From NCBI RefSeq assembly GCF_965138225.1, contig NZ_CBCSAX010000007.1: a DNA stretch of 64,000 nucleotides, one strand, 5' to 3'. The position numbers and the translations under genes are program-made. Below, piece after piece: positions 54,004 through 62,664 of this stretch (position 1 is its first letter; each line of letters starts with the position of its first letter). The notes beneath the pieces were generated by a model. The model made no database searches. It saw only the letters and a list, made by a program, of their open reading frames with translations, and was not told the DNA's origin. The stretch is from Helicobacter_D ganmani (GTDB taxonomy: Bacteria > Campylobacterota > Campylobacteria > Campylobacterales > Helicobacteraceae).

Positions 54004-55173
54004 TTAGTCTTTTGAAGCTGCAATAAATTCAAAATAAGTTATCTCTGCACGCGCTAAAATGCGCATAGGAGGTCCCCAAAATCCCGTGCCACGATTAACG
54101 TAAATCTGCGTTGTTAGGCTGTGCTGATACCAACCTGCTAAATAAGGTTGGTCTAGCTTTACAAGGAATTGAAAGGGGGAAATTTGTCCTCCGTGCGTGT
54201 GTCCGCTCAAAATTAAATCCACTTGATGTTCTTCTCTCACCTCAAGGGCAAATTTTGGCTGATGCGCTAATAAAATTAAGGGTTGGGATTCTGCCCTATT
54301 TTGCAAAGCTTGTTCCAAATTTGGCTCTAAAACGCCTATTCTGCGACCAAACAAATCATACACTCCCGCCAAATTTAACACTACTTCCTTTTGTCCGTTG
54401 ATACTTTTCATTAATTGCACGCATTCATTTTCCAATGTCTTAATTCCAATGGCTTTTAAACTTTCAAGTAAGGGTTGGATATTGTGGAAATATTCGTGAT
54501 TCCCTGTTACAAAATATACACCCAAAGGAGCTTGAAACTTACCAAGCTCTGCAATAGCTTTATGCACTCGTCCTACTTCTGTGTCTATAATATCACCGGT
54601 TAGCACGATAAAATCCGGCTTTAGCGCATTGGTTTGATTCACAATTTGGCGTACAACATTTTCTTCAATCAATCCTCCAATATGCAAGTCACTGATTTGC
54701 ACCGCACTCATTGGTGTTTTAAGATTCTTTAATGAAATCTTAATGCGCTCTATTTTGGGAGATAATCTTCCCTCCACCAATCCCGTGCCTAGATAACCTA
54801 ACGCAAAGATTCCGCTTGTGGCATTTAAAGTCCTTTGAAAGAATCCTCTGCGCTCTTGAGAGAATTTTGGAAAAAACCAAATTATAAGACGCAACAATAA
54901 TGCAAGAAATTGATAAACTAACATTGCGACAAATAATACAAATCCTATACCAATGGATAAAGAAGCTAAAAAATATATACTTTGTGGAAAATCTACACAA
55001 TAACGCGCCACAAAATAAACCACAACCCCAAAAAAATTAAAAATCAAAAAAGTTTTTAATACCAAAAGTGGAATCTTTAATTTAATGATTTTCTTAATAA
55101 AGAAAAAATAGATGCTTAAATGAAAAATAAAAAATACAAGCAAAGCCAAAAAAGGAAAAAGATTTTTTAGCAT
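54004..55173 (-). CDS. membrane-anchored metallophosphoesterase
   Basis: This 389-residue protein has four membrane helices in the first 120 residues and a calcineurin-like phosphoesterase domain in the rest. Metal-binding motifs are complete: ISDLHIG, LTGDIIDTEVG, VTGNHEY, LAHQP and SGHTHGGQ, which fit the YaeI/YkuE-type group. Related proteins act on lipid or nucleotide phosphates, for example UDP-diacylglucosamine in some bacteria, but the substrate here is unknown. It is followed on the same strand by pflA with a 54-nt gap. Confidence 0.87.
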   Translation of the reverse strand: MLKNLFPFLALLVFFIFHLSIYFFFIKKIIKLKIPLLVLKTFLIFNFFGVVVYFVARYCVDFPQSIYFLASLSIGIGFVLFVAMLVYQFLALLLRLIIWFFPKFSQERRGFFQRTLNATSGIFALGYLGTGLVEGRLSPKIERIKISLKNLKTPMSAVQISDLHIGGLIEENVVRQIVNQTNALKPDFIVLTGDIIDTEVGRVHKAIAELGKFQAPLGVYFVTGNHEYFHNIQPLLESLKAIGIKTLENECVQLMKSINGQKEVVLNLAGVYDLFGRRIGVLEPNLEQALQNRAESQPLILLAHQPKFALEVREEHQVDLILSGHTHGGQISPFQFLVKLDQPYLAGWYQHSLTTQIYVNRGTGFWGPPMRILARAEITYFEFIAASKD

Positions 55174-55217
55174 ATAAAAACTCCTTGAGGCTTCATTTAT
55201 TTTTTAAAAAAATAAAC

Positions 55218-55871
55218 CTATCCATCTAATTTGCGTGTTAAAAACCATAAAATTAAAACAGCTTGTAAGCCACAAATTAAAAATGCGCAATAAAGGAGAA
55301 TTTGAAGATAAAATTGCGATTCTTTGATGATATTTTGTGCATAAAACTGCTGGCTTAATGTTGCAAGCTCTAAGCTCGCAAGCAATCCGTTATCCTCTTC
55401 TAGTTGTTGCAAAAGTTCTTGATTAATGCGAAAGGCTTCTTGTGTAGTTTGCAAGAAAAATATTTTATTTGCATTATTCAAAAATTCTTCCATTTTAAAC
55501 TTCAAATTTCCATCGCCAAAATAGATTTCATCTAAAGTAGAAGCTTTTTTATTGCCAATAATTGTAGAAATTACAAAATTTTGCAAAATCATATGAATAG
55601 AATTTAGCTGATTAATACAACTGCGAAGTTCTGTTAGGCTTTCGGGATTATTGCGATTCAAAATACGATTCGTAACAACAATTTGAGATAAAAAAACGAT
55701 TCTTTGAGCAAGCAAACGTTGCTTGCCACTAATATTCACATAATAAAGTAAAGCGTCTTGTTTTTGCAATCCTCGTTTGTTAATTTGTGCATAAAAAATG
55801 ATTCCGACACACAAAAGGATACACAATAAAGATTCTAAAATGATGATTTTTTTACCTTTGAAAAAATGCAA
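55218..55871 (-). CDS. orphan PilJ/NarX-like sensor domain protein
   Basis: This 217-residue membrane protein has a first helix (ILESLLCILLCVGIIFYAQI), a helical periplasmic domain and a second helix (LQILLYCAFLICGLQAVLIL), and then stops after only about eight cytoplasmic residues (TRKLDG). The periplasmic motif NISGKQRLLAQRI is characteristic of the PilJ/NarX-type sensor domain, which usually sits in front of a kinase or methyl-accepting domain. No output domain is encoded, so it is either truncated or works through a partner. It is upstream of the metallophosphoesterase gene on the same strand. Confidence 0.75.
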   Translation of the reverse strand: MHFFKGKKIIILESLLCILLCVGIIFYAQINKRGLQKQDALLYYVNISGKQRLLAQRIVFLSQIVVTNRILNRNNPESLTELRSCINQLNSIHMILQNFVISTIIGNKKASTLDEIYFGDGNLKFKMEEFLNNANKIFFLQTTQEAFRINQELLQQLEEDNGLLASLELATLSQQFYAQNIIKESQFYLQILLYCAFLICGLQAVLILWFLTRKLDG

Positions 55872-55936
55872 TGCTTTACCTTATAAATTATTGGTGTATT
55901 GTATCAATCTTGATAAAAATTAGCAATAAATTGTGC

Positions 55937-55942
55937 TAAAAT
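55937..55942 (+). promoter_or_regulatory. extended -10 box for the lipoprotein gene at 55986
   Basis: TGTGCTAAAATTA contains TAAAAT with an upstream TG, 44 nt before the ATG; a good AAGGAG lies before the start. Confidence 0.45.
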
Positions 55943-55985
55943 TAACCTTTCAAATTCACCGATTCCCATTATTCAAGGAGTATCT

Positions 55986-56615
55986 ATGTTCTCTCTAAAA
56001 GCACTAAGCCCAAATCTAATACAAAAAAGTTGTTTTCTGACTTTTAGCGCATTGCTTTTAGGCGCGTGTGCGCAAAAGTTTAATGATTTGCCCAATACAC
56101 GTGTTTTAAAAACTTGCCAAGAACCCATTGCGAGCTATCATCTAATGGGTTTAAAAAGTGGTGATTATAATGACCTTACGATTCCTAATACGCAGGTGCA
56201 ACAAATGGTAGAAAAATCACTTGCGCAGAGTGGTTGCTTTATTCAATCTGAACAAATTAGCGCAGAAACAACCAATACACAAAAGAATCATTATCAATTA
56301 GAAGTAGTCTTTGGCAATATCAATACACAGACTAAACAAGGCGGTTTTTGGAGTTCGCAAACAAGCGACCAAGCTGTTTTTGAAGTTCAACTTAATTTCC
56401 ATAGAACCAATGAAGTGAGAATCTTTCGTGGAAAATCAAGCATTCAAAATCAAAATAGTCAATATTTAGTCATTTTTGGAGAGAAATCCAAACTCAATCC
56501 CAACCAAATCCAAATTACTATTCAAAATGCAATTAATTCCGCCATTAATGAAGCAACACGCAATTTAATTCAAGAAGTCCAAAACAAAGATTCTACAAAT
56601 TATTCCAATTTTTAA
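55986..56615 (+). CDS. predicted outer membrane lipoprotein
   Basis: This 209-residue lipoprotein has a signal peptide ending in LLGAC at residue 27. The mature part has KTCQEPIASYHLMGLKSGDY, a pair of further cysteines, and strands such as YQLEVVFGNINTQTKQGGFW and FEVQLNFHRTNEVRIF. The C-terminal helix INSAINEATRNLIQEVQ resembles the ends of small periplasmic assembly lipoproteins, but I cannot name a family. A hairpin ends the gene, and AlaS converges with it. Confidence 0.7.
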   Translation: MFSLKALSPNLIQKSCFLTFSALLLGACAQKFNDLPNTRVLKTCQEPIASYHLMGLKSGDYNDLTIPNTQVQQMVEKSLAQSGCFIQSEQISAETTNTQKNHYQLEVVFGNINTQTKQGGFWSSQTSDQAVFEVQLNFHRTNEVRIFRGKSSIQNQNSQYLVIFGEKSKLNPNQIQITIQNAINSAINEATRNLIQEVQNKDSTNYSNF

Positions 56616-56638
56616 ATTCTAAGCTTCACGCTTAGAAT
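56616..56638 (+). terminator. hairpin terminator between the lipoprotein gene and alaS
   Basis: A 9-bp stem (ATTCTAAGC with GCTTAGAAT) and 5-nt loop follows the lipoprotein stop directly; ten bases later comes a T run. It may serve both convergent genes. Confidence 0.55.
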
Positions 56639-56660
56639 GAATTTCAATGTTTTTTTGACG

Positions 56661-59255
56661 CTACTTCAATGCCTCTTTGGCGATTTCTTTTGCGCGTTGC
56701 AAAGCTTGTGGAATCTTAAGTTTATCTTTGCCACCTGCGGTTGCAAAATCCTCGCGTCCGCCCCCATTCCCTCCTAAAATCTGAGCAATCTCTTTTACCC
56801 AAGCTCCAGCCTTTAAATCCACGCCTTTTACACCTGCAGTAATTCCAATTTTATCTTTTTGCTCCTCTGTTGAAAGCAAAAGAATTGCTACTTTCTCATT
56901 TTCGTTTTTGGCATTATCTACAAGCTTTTTTGCCTCACTTGCCTCAATCTCTTTTAACTCCAACACAATAAGTTTTGTTCCATTGATAATTTCTGATTTC
57001 ATTGTCTTTAGGCTGTTTGGGAATTTGTTTGCTTTATTTTTCAATTCACGCACTTGCTCTTTTAGCTTGTCAATCCCTTGCAAAAGATTCTGTGCTTTTA
57101 AGCTTTCCTTTGCTTTTTCTATGTCATCAAGTGCATTTTTGCCCAATTCATAGGCTGCCTTACCGCATACCGCTTCAATCCTACGCACGCCACTACTCAC
57201 TCCGGATTCCTTAACGATGTAAAAACTTCCAATAAATGCAGTATTTGGCACATGGATTCCACCACACAACTCTATGGAATCGCCAAAACTAATCACTCTC
57301 ACTTCGGTTCCATATTTCTCACCAAAAAGTGCCATAGCTCCTTTTGCTTTCGCACTTTGTATATCCATTTGTTCACAGATTTGCGGATACGAACTTAGAA
57401 TCTGTGCATTTACATTCTGCTCAATCTTTTCCAATTCCTCTTTATTTAGGCTTTGCGAATGGCTAAAATCAAAACGCAAACGATTGGATTCTACAAGGCT
57501 ACCTGCTTGTGCAATATGTTCTCCCAAAATCTCTCGCAAGGCTTTGTGCAACAAATGCGTCGCGCTATGATGTTTAGCGATTTCTAAGCGGATAGAATCC
57601 ACGATTGCAAGCACTCCTTCTTTCAGTCTCAAATCCTGCACCGCCTTGACTTGGCTAATGTTTAAACCAAAATATTTTTTAGTGTCTAATATCTCTGCAA
57701 TTTTGTCATTATTATGCATTAGCACACCTTTATCTCCCACAGGACCACCGGATTCTGGATAAAAGGGCGTCCTATCAAGCAAGATAAAGCCCATTTCGTC
57801 TTTTTTGATACTTTCTACGCGTTGCAAATTTGCGTCCAAAAGTGCGAGAATTCGGCTTTGGGCTTCTGTCTTTTCATATCCAACAAACTCATTAACTCCA
57901 AATTCGCTTAATAATAGTTTAAAATCTCCCTCTTTTACACTATCTCCGCTCCCTTTCCAATTTGCCTTTGCCTGTTCCTTTTGGGCCTTCATACAGATTT
58001 CAAAACTATCCACATCTACGCCAAAGCCATTTTCACGCAACATATCTTGCGTCAAATCAAGCGGAAAGCCATAAGTATCATAGAGTTTAAATGCCACTTC
58101 ACCGCTAAAAAGCTGATTTGGCTTTTCGTCTTTTAATTTTTCTAACTCTTTATTAAAAAGATTCATACCATTTTCAATCGTTTCAAAGAATCTTAACTCC
58201 TCTGCCTTGCATTGTTGCATAACAGCTTGTTGTTTTTCCAACAAATAACGATAATGCGCCCCCATATTCTCACACACGCAACCTACTACTTGATAAACAA
58301 AAGGTTCTCTAAGCCCTAATAAATAGCCGTGTCTAATCGCCCTGCGCAAGATTCTGCGCAAGACATATCCCCTACCCTCTTTGTCAAAATTCGCACCTTG
58401 TGCAAGTAAAAATGCTACACTTCTTGCGTGGTCTGCAATCACGCGAAAACTTGCACCACTTTCATATATATAAGTTTGTCGGGTAATCTCTTCTACTTTG
58501 GCAATTAAGGGCATAAAAAGCGAGGAATCAAAATTGCTATGTTTGCCCTCTAGCAATGCAACCACACGCTCTAACCCCATACCTGTATCAATGCTAGGCT
58601 TAGGCAAAGGCTTAAGATTCCCCTCTTTGTCGCGTTCAAATTGCATAAAAACAAGATTCCAAATCTCTAAGAATCTATCGCCATCTCCGCCGAAATAATC
58701 CTCTGGTCCATTGAAAAACTCTGCACCTTGATCTACAAAAATCTCACTACAAGGTCCGCATGGTCCCACATCGCCCATTTGCCAAAAATTATCTTTATTC
58801 CCCATTCTCTTAATGCGCGCAGTATCAATATGCTTGCTCCATAGCTCAAACGCTTCCTCATCACTTTCGTGGATTGTTACATACAAGACACTTTTATCAA
58901 ATCCCAAAACTTCTGTAACAAATTCCCACGCATACGCAATGGCTTCCTTTTTGAAATATGCCCCAAAGCTGAAATTTCCAAGCATTTCAAAAAGCGTGTG
59001 GTGCCGCGCGGTGTAACCGACATTTTCTAAATCATTGTGCTTACCACCTGCGCGAATACAAGTCTGCGCACTTGTTGCGATATTGGGAGATGGAATCGGG
59101 ATTCTACCAGTAAAAATATCTTTAAACTGCACCATTCCTGCATTGGTAAATAATAATGTAGGGTCATCAGGCACTAAAGGCATAGAATCATAAACTTTAT
59201 GCCCTTTGCCTGCAAAATATTCTAAAAATAAGGCTCTTACATCTTTTTCTTTCAT
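56661..59255 (-). CDS. alaS: AlaS, alanyl-tRNA synthetase
   Basis: AlaS charges tRNA-Ala with alanine and edits mischarged tRNA. The 864-residue product has the class II aminoacylation domain (FTNAGMVQFKDIFTG, ARHHTLFEMLGNFSFGAYFK, ETGMGLERV written here as DTGMGLERV). The editing domain contains HHSATHLLHKALREIL and the zinc ligand CGGIHVPNTAFIG, and the C-terminal C-Ala domain carries GNGGGREDFATAGG. I chose MKEKDVRALF at 59255 because GAGGTT lies just before it; the longer frame to 59297 has no such site. Length is normal. Confidence 0.96.
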   Translation of the reverse strand: MKEKDVRALFLEYFAGKGHKVYDSMPLVPDDPTLLFTNAGMVQFKDIFTGRIPIPSPNIATSAQTCIRAGGKHNDLENVGYTARHHTLFEMLGNFSFGAYFKKEAIAYAWEFVTEVLGFDKSVLYVTIHESDEEAFELWSKHIDTARIKRMGNKDNFWQMGDVGPCGPCSEIFVDQGAEFFNGPEDYFGGDGDRFLEIWNLVFMQFERDKEGNLKPLPKPSIDTGMGLERVVALLEGKHSNFDSSLFMPLIAKVEEITRQTYIYESGASFRVIADHARSVAFLLAQGANFDKEGRGYVLRRILRRAIRHGYLLGLREPFVYQVVGCVCENMGAHYRYLLEKQQAVMQQCKAEELRFFETIENGMNLFNKELEKLKDEKPNQLFSGEVAFKLYDTYGFPLDLTQDMLRENGFGVDVDSFEICMKAQKEQAKANWKGSGDSVKEGDFKLLLSEFGVNEFVGYEKTEAQSRILALLDANLQRVESIKKDEMGFILLDRTPFYPESGGPVGDKGVLMHNNDKIAEILDTKKYFGLNISQVKAVQDLRLKEGVLAIVDSIRLEIAKHHSATHLLHKALREILGEHIAQAGSLVESNRLRFDFSHSQSLNKEELEKIEQNVNAQILSSYPQICEQMDIQSAKAKGAMALFGEKYGTEVRVISFGDSIELCGGIHVPNTAFIGSFYIVKESGVSSGVRRIEAVCGKAAYELGKNALDDIEKAKESLKAQNLLQGIDKLKEQVRELKNKANKFPNSLKTMKSEIINGTKLIVLELKEIEASEAKKLVDNAKNENEKVAILLLSTEEQKDKIGITAGVKGVDLKAGAWVKEIAQILGGNGGGREDFATAGGKDKLKIPQALQRAKEIAKEALK

Positions 59256-59351
59256 TTTTAACCTCAAAATTTTTTGACAAATTCTACTTTTTTTCAATTG
59301 AAATCTTGCTTTGATAAGTTTTACAAGAAAAGATTAAAAAGGAGTAGTATA

Positions 59352-59380
59352 AACATAGAATCGCAAAAAGATTCTATGTT
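59352..59380 (-). terminator. hairpin terminator of the hook operon
   Basis: A perfect 11-bp stem (AACATAGAATC with GATTCTATGTT) and 7-nt loop lies 9 nt after the flgE2 stop. Downstream on the minus strand is TATACTACTCCTTTTT, with a T run 10 nt away. Confidence 0.6.
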
Positions 59381-59389
59381 AAATTAAAC

Positions 59390-61690
59390 TTAGTTGCGTT
59401 TAAGTTGAATTGCCTCTTGCATTAGTTGGTCGGCAGTTGTAATAGATTTTGCGCTCATTTGATAACCTCTTTGATAGACAATCAAATCGGTTAAAGCAGT
59501 TCCTGTATCTGCGTTGCTTGTTTCAAGCATATGGTCTAAAACTTTTCCATATTTCAAGGCTGCCAATCCACCCTCTTCCCAAGCAAGTAGCGGAGGACCG
59601 CTGACAACAGCAGTTTCTCCATTAATCGTGCGTGCATTCATCTGAAAGAGATTTCCACCCACTTTACTCAATCCTTGGTCATTCACAAATGCAGCCACCC
59701 CGAAGCGTCCGATTGGCTCTAATTTGCCATTTGTGAAATTCACCATAATGATTCCATTTTCATCAATCACAATGTCTTTCATTGTGCCCGCTGCAGTGCC
59801 ATCTTGTGTAGTAGATTTTGTATCAGAATCCGCATAAGCAAAGTTGCTTGAAGTTTTGCCATCAGCAGATTGCGTCAAATCCACACGCACGTTTCCGCCA
59901 TTAAAAGGCACTTCAAAGATTTCAGCATTTGCGCTTCCATCGTCATTAAAAGTAATTTCACTAATCGTAGGATTCTCGCTAATCATTACTTTTCCAACTC
60001 CGTCATAAATACTGCTTCGCACTTCCCAACGCTCTAACACTTCAGGCGTTACATCTCTGTTTGCTTGTTCTACTAAAATGTATTGCGTTTTTAAAATAAA
60101 CTTCTCACCAGAATCACTATAAATCTCAGTGTTTGTCTCATAGGTAGGCACTTGGAGTTGCGTGCTGCTAATGCTTGCGACACTTAGAATACTCCAACCC
60201 CTATTATCCTCTGCGGGATTGGTATCCCCCGCACCATTGGTTTTGCGATACAAGATTCCATTGTAACTCACAATAGAATCTTGCGCGTAAGTTGTCCCTG
60301 CGGTATATTCTTGCACTTCTCCTAAGGTTGCATTGGCGACTTCTTCCCAATTTGCTGCGTCCTCCTCTGGAGCAGCAATCGTAACTTCTCCTGTGATTGG
60401 ATTAGTCACTTCTGTTACATCGTTTGTTAATTTTCTATAAACTTTACCTTCACTGATGACAAGTTCATCTTGTTTATACTCTTTTGCTTGCGCTCCTTGA
60501 TAAGCAGGTACTCCGCTACTATCTACAAGCGTCCAACCATCAGGATTATCCAAAGGATTCCCATTAGCGATTCCGTCTCCATTTTTTTGGAAAATCATAC
60601 CATTGTATTTTACAAGTGCTTGATTTTGATATTCTGTGTTATCCACAAAGCCTTGAATTGCGCTACCAAAAGCAGATTCCAAGTTATTATTGCTAGACTT
60701 TAATCCCAATTTGTCTGCAAGCTTGCCATTAATACTTACCTTTACATCTTGCATTCCCCCATTGCTAAGATACAAAGAGCAGTCGCTAGGATTCCCCTCA
60801 CTATCTAGCTTTAAGCCCAAAGTCAAACCGGTTTGTTCTTTGATAAGATTCATTAATTCGCCTATTGTTTTAAAGCCATTTTCTGCTCCACCATAAGTAA
60901 AAGTGTATTTTGTCGTAACTCCTCCTCTCTCAAGACTTATATTAATATCTTTATAATTTTTAGGATCTAGTAACTCTCCTTTAGCGTTCATTAACGCATT
61001 CAAGTCTTGAGTAAGGAATTTATCCATACTAAAATTATCATTCTCATCTTTTAAATTTCCGATTCCTTTAGGATTTTGTGTGCGGTTTAGGTTGATAGAC
61101 AATCCCACTTCTGTTGTTAAAGTAGGCTTATAAGTAAGATTTTTGGGAATTTGTAAAGGTTGTAGATTAGAACCAGAAAGTCCTGCATAATCTCCCTCTA
61201 AGTTATTTGTGCCCGTCATTGTTCCGTCAGCTGCAATTTTACCTAGATTAATCCCATACATATAATAGCCACTAGAATTAACCAAATAACCCTCACCATC
61301 TAAACTAAAAGAGCCATCACGTGTAAAGTAATTTTGTTGTGTTCCATTATAAACTGGCGCGTTAATATCAAAAGCACCATTTTTGTTAAGCCCAACGACA
61401 AACCAACCTTTGCCACTATAAGCAACATTAAAGTCTCCCTCTGCACTAACATAAGTCCCATCATTCGCATTGATAGCATTAGAGCCTATGGTAGAACCAT
61501 AGTTGTAATCATTAGAAATTGGAGAATTTGCATTCACATAACTCATACTTGTTGCAAAAAGACTTTTAAACTCTGGTAAATTTGCGCGGTAACCCACCGT
61601 ATTAACATTTGCGATATTATTAGAAGTGGAATCAATCCCAAATTGATGGGTTCTAATTCCACTAATTCCATTATAAAATGCACCGACCAT
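59390..61690 (-). CDS. flgE2: FlgE2-type flagellar hook protein with carbohydrate-binding-like insert
   Basis: This 766-residue protein has the flagellar hook/rod signature at both ends: MVGAFYNGISGIRTHQFGID with NNIANVNTVGYRA at the start and TDLIVYQRGYQMSAKSITTA near the end. Downstream of flgD and fliK it corresponds to the second FlgE-type gene of Helicobacter (FlgE2 next to FlgD and FliK). It is longer than the H. pylori protein. Residues about 347-502 carry three units of the pattern Tyr...V-x-Tyr-x-Gly-x-Phe/Tyr...Pro...Gly-Trp (for example SIVSYNGILYRK and NRGWSIL), which resemble small carbohydrate-binding modules. A strong hairpin follows the gene. Confidence 0.85.
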   Translation of the reverse strand: MVGAFYNGISGIRTHQFGIDSTSNNIANVNTVGYRANLPEFKSLFATSMSYVNANSPISNDYNYGSTIGSNAINANDGTYVSAEGDFNVAYSGKGWFVVGLNKNGAFDINAPVYNGTQQNYFTRDGSFSLDGEGYLVNSSGYYMYGINLGKIAADGTMTGTNNLEGDYAGLSGSNLQPLQIPKNLTYKPTLTTEVGLSINLNRTQNPKGIGNLKDENDNFSMDKFLTQDLNALMNAKGELLDPKNYKDINISLERGGVTTKYTFTYGGAENGFKTIGELMNLIKEQTGLTLGLKLDSEGNPSDCSLYLSNGGMQDVKVSINGKLADKLGLKSSNNNLESAFGSAIQGFVDNTEYQNQALVKYNGMIFQKNGDGIANGNPLDNPDGWTLVDSSGVPAYQGAQAKEYKQDELVISEGKVYRKLTNDVTEVTNPITGEVTIAAPEEDAANWEEVANATLGEVQEYTAGTTYAQDSIVSYNGILYRKTNGAGDTNPAEDNRGWSILSVASISSTQLQVPTYETNTEIYSDSGEKFILKTQYILVEQANRDVTPEVLERWEVRSSIYDGVGKVMISENPTISEITFNDDGSANAEIFEVPFNGGNVRVDLTQSADGKTSSNFAYADSDTKSTTQDGTAAGTMKDIVIDENGIIMVNFTNGKLEPIGRFGVAAFVNDQGLSKVGGNLFQMNARTINGETAVVSGPPLLAWEEGGLAALKYGKVLDHMLETSNADTGTALTDLIVYQRGYQMSAKSITTADQLMQEAIQLKRN

Positions 61691-61718
61691 TAGAAATCCT
61701 TTCCATACATTTTAATGA

Positions 61719-62654
61719 TTAACTTTTAGGTTGAAAAGTATGTGCGTAAGTAATTGGAATTACCATTTCACCAAGTTTCAAATAAGGCACACCTTTGTCA
61801 TAGAGCACACTTTGCACCTCACCACGTCCAAGTTCTGTGCTTAAATATTTGTTAGTTGTTGCATCTAAGTTATATTCTGCACTAATCGTATAATCCCCAG
61901 CTTTTACATAGCTACCACCACTATCTTTTGTATCCCACTCAAAATCAATCCAACCACTTTGCCCGTCATAATTTTTAAGACTGATTTCTTTAACAATCGT
62001 TTTTTCTTCAGATTCTTTTCCATCTGAACCTGTGGTAACCTTTTTTGTAACAATAGTAATCTTTGGATCACCTTTACTTGCATCAATAGGCTCATCAAAG
62101 TAAAGGCTAAATTTTGTTGTCTCATTCTTCTCAAGCGTGATTGTATTTAAACCTGTCTCTGCAATTTTTCCTATTACGCCAATCGCATTATAACCACTCA
62201 AAATATTGCTATCTTGAATACTATCAGAGAGCAAGCCTAAAGATTCTAGCATTTTCTTTTGGGATTCTATCATCTTCTCTTGTGCTTCAATAGTTTTTTC
62301 GTTTGTTTCTTGCATAGATTCCATTGCGCTTGTCATTTTTTCCATTGCGGCTTTCATTTTTTCCTGCGCTTCCACTTGTGTGAGTTGCGCAGTTTGAGTT
62401 AGAATCTCTTGTGTCTCCATTGGAGCAGTTGGGTCTTGGTTTTTAAGTTGCTCTAAAAACAATCGCATAAACGCTTCATTAGACAATGAATTTCCACCGG
62501 TTGTGCTTTCATCTTTGGGAATCTCTTTATCATCTAATGGATTTTTCCATTCGTTTTCCTTTGCACTCTCTGTTCCATTTGAACGACTTGTGTTGCTTGT
62601 AGTTTGAGGTTGTTGGTAATTTCCATTTAGTCCTGTTGCAGTTGTTGATGACAT
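61719..62654 (-). CDS. flgD: FlgD, flagellar hook assembly (capping) protein
   Basis: FlgD caps the growing hook so that hook subunits can add. The 311-residue product has the family start region NEAFMRLFLEQLKNQDPTAP followed by METQEILTQTAQLTQVEAQ. A Met/Glu-rich coiled coil (about residues 105-150, MKAAMEKMTSAMESMQETNE) leads to the C-terminal FlgD Ig and Tudor-like domains (AGDYTISAEYNLDATTN). The coiled coil makes it longer than enteric FlgD. It lies between fliK (10 nt) and flgE2 (28 nt), which fixes the identity. Confidence 0.92.
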   Translation of the reverse strand: MSSTTATGLNGNYQQPQTTSNTSRSNGTESAKENEWKNPLDDKEIPKDESTTGGNSLSNEAFMRLFLEQLKNQDPTAPMETQEILTQTAQLTQVEAQEKMKAAMEKMTSAMESMQETNEKTIEAQEKMIESQKKMLESLGLLSDSIQDSNILSGYNAIGVIGKIAETGLNTITLEKNETTKFSLYFDEPIDASKGDPKITIVTKKVTTGSDGKESEEKTIVKEISLKNYDGQSGWIDFEWDTKDSGGSYVKAGDYTISAEYNLDATTNKYLSTELGRGEVQSVLYDKGVPYLKLGEMVIPITYAHTFQPKS

Positions 62655-62664
62655 TCTTTATCCT

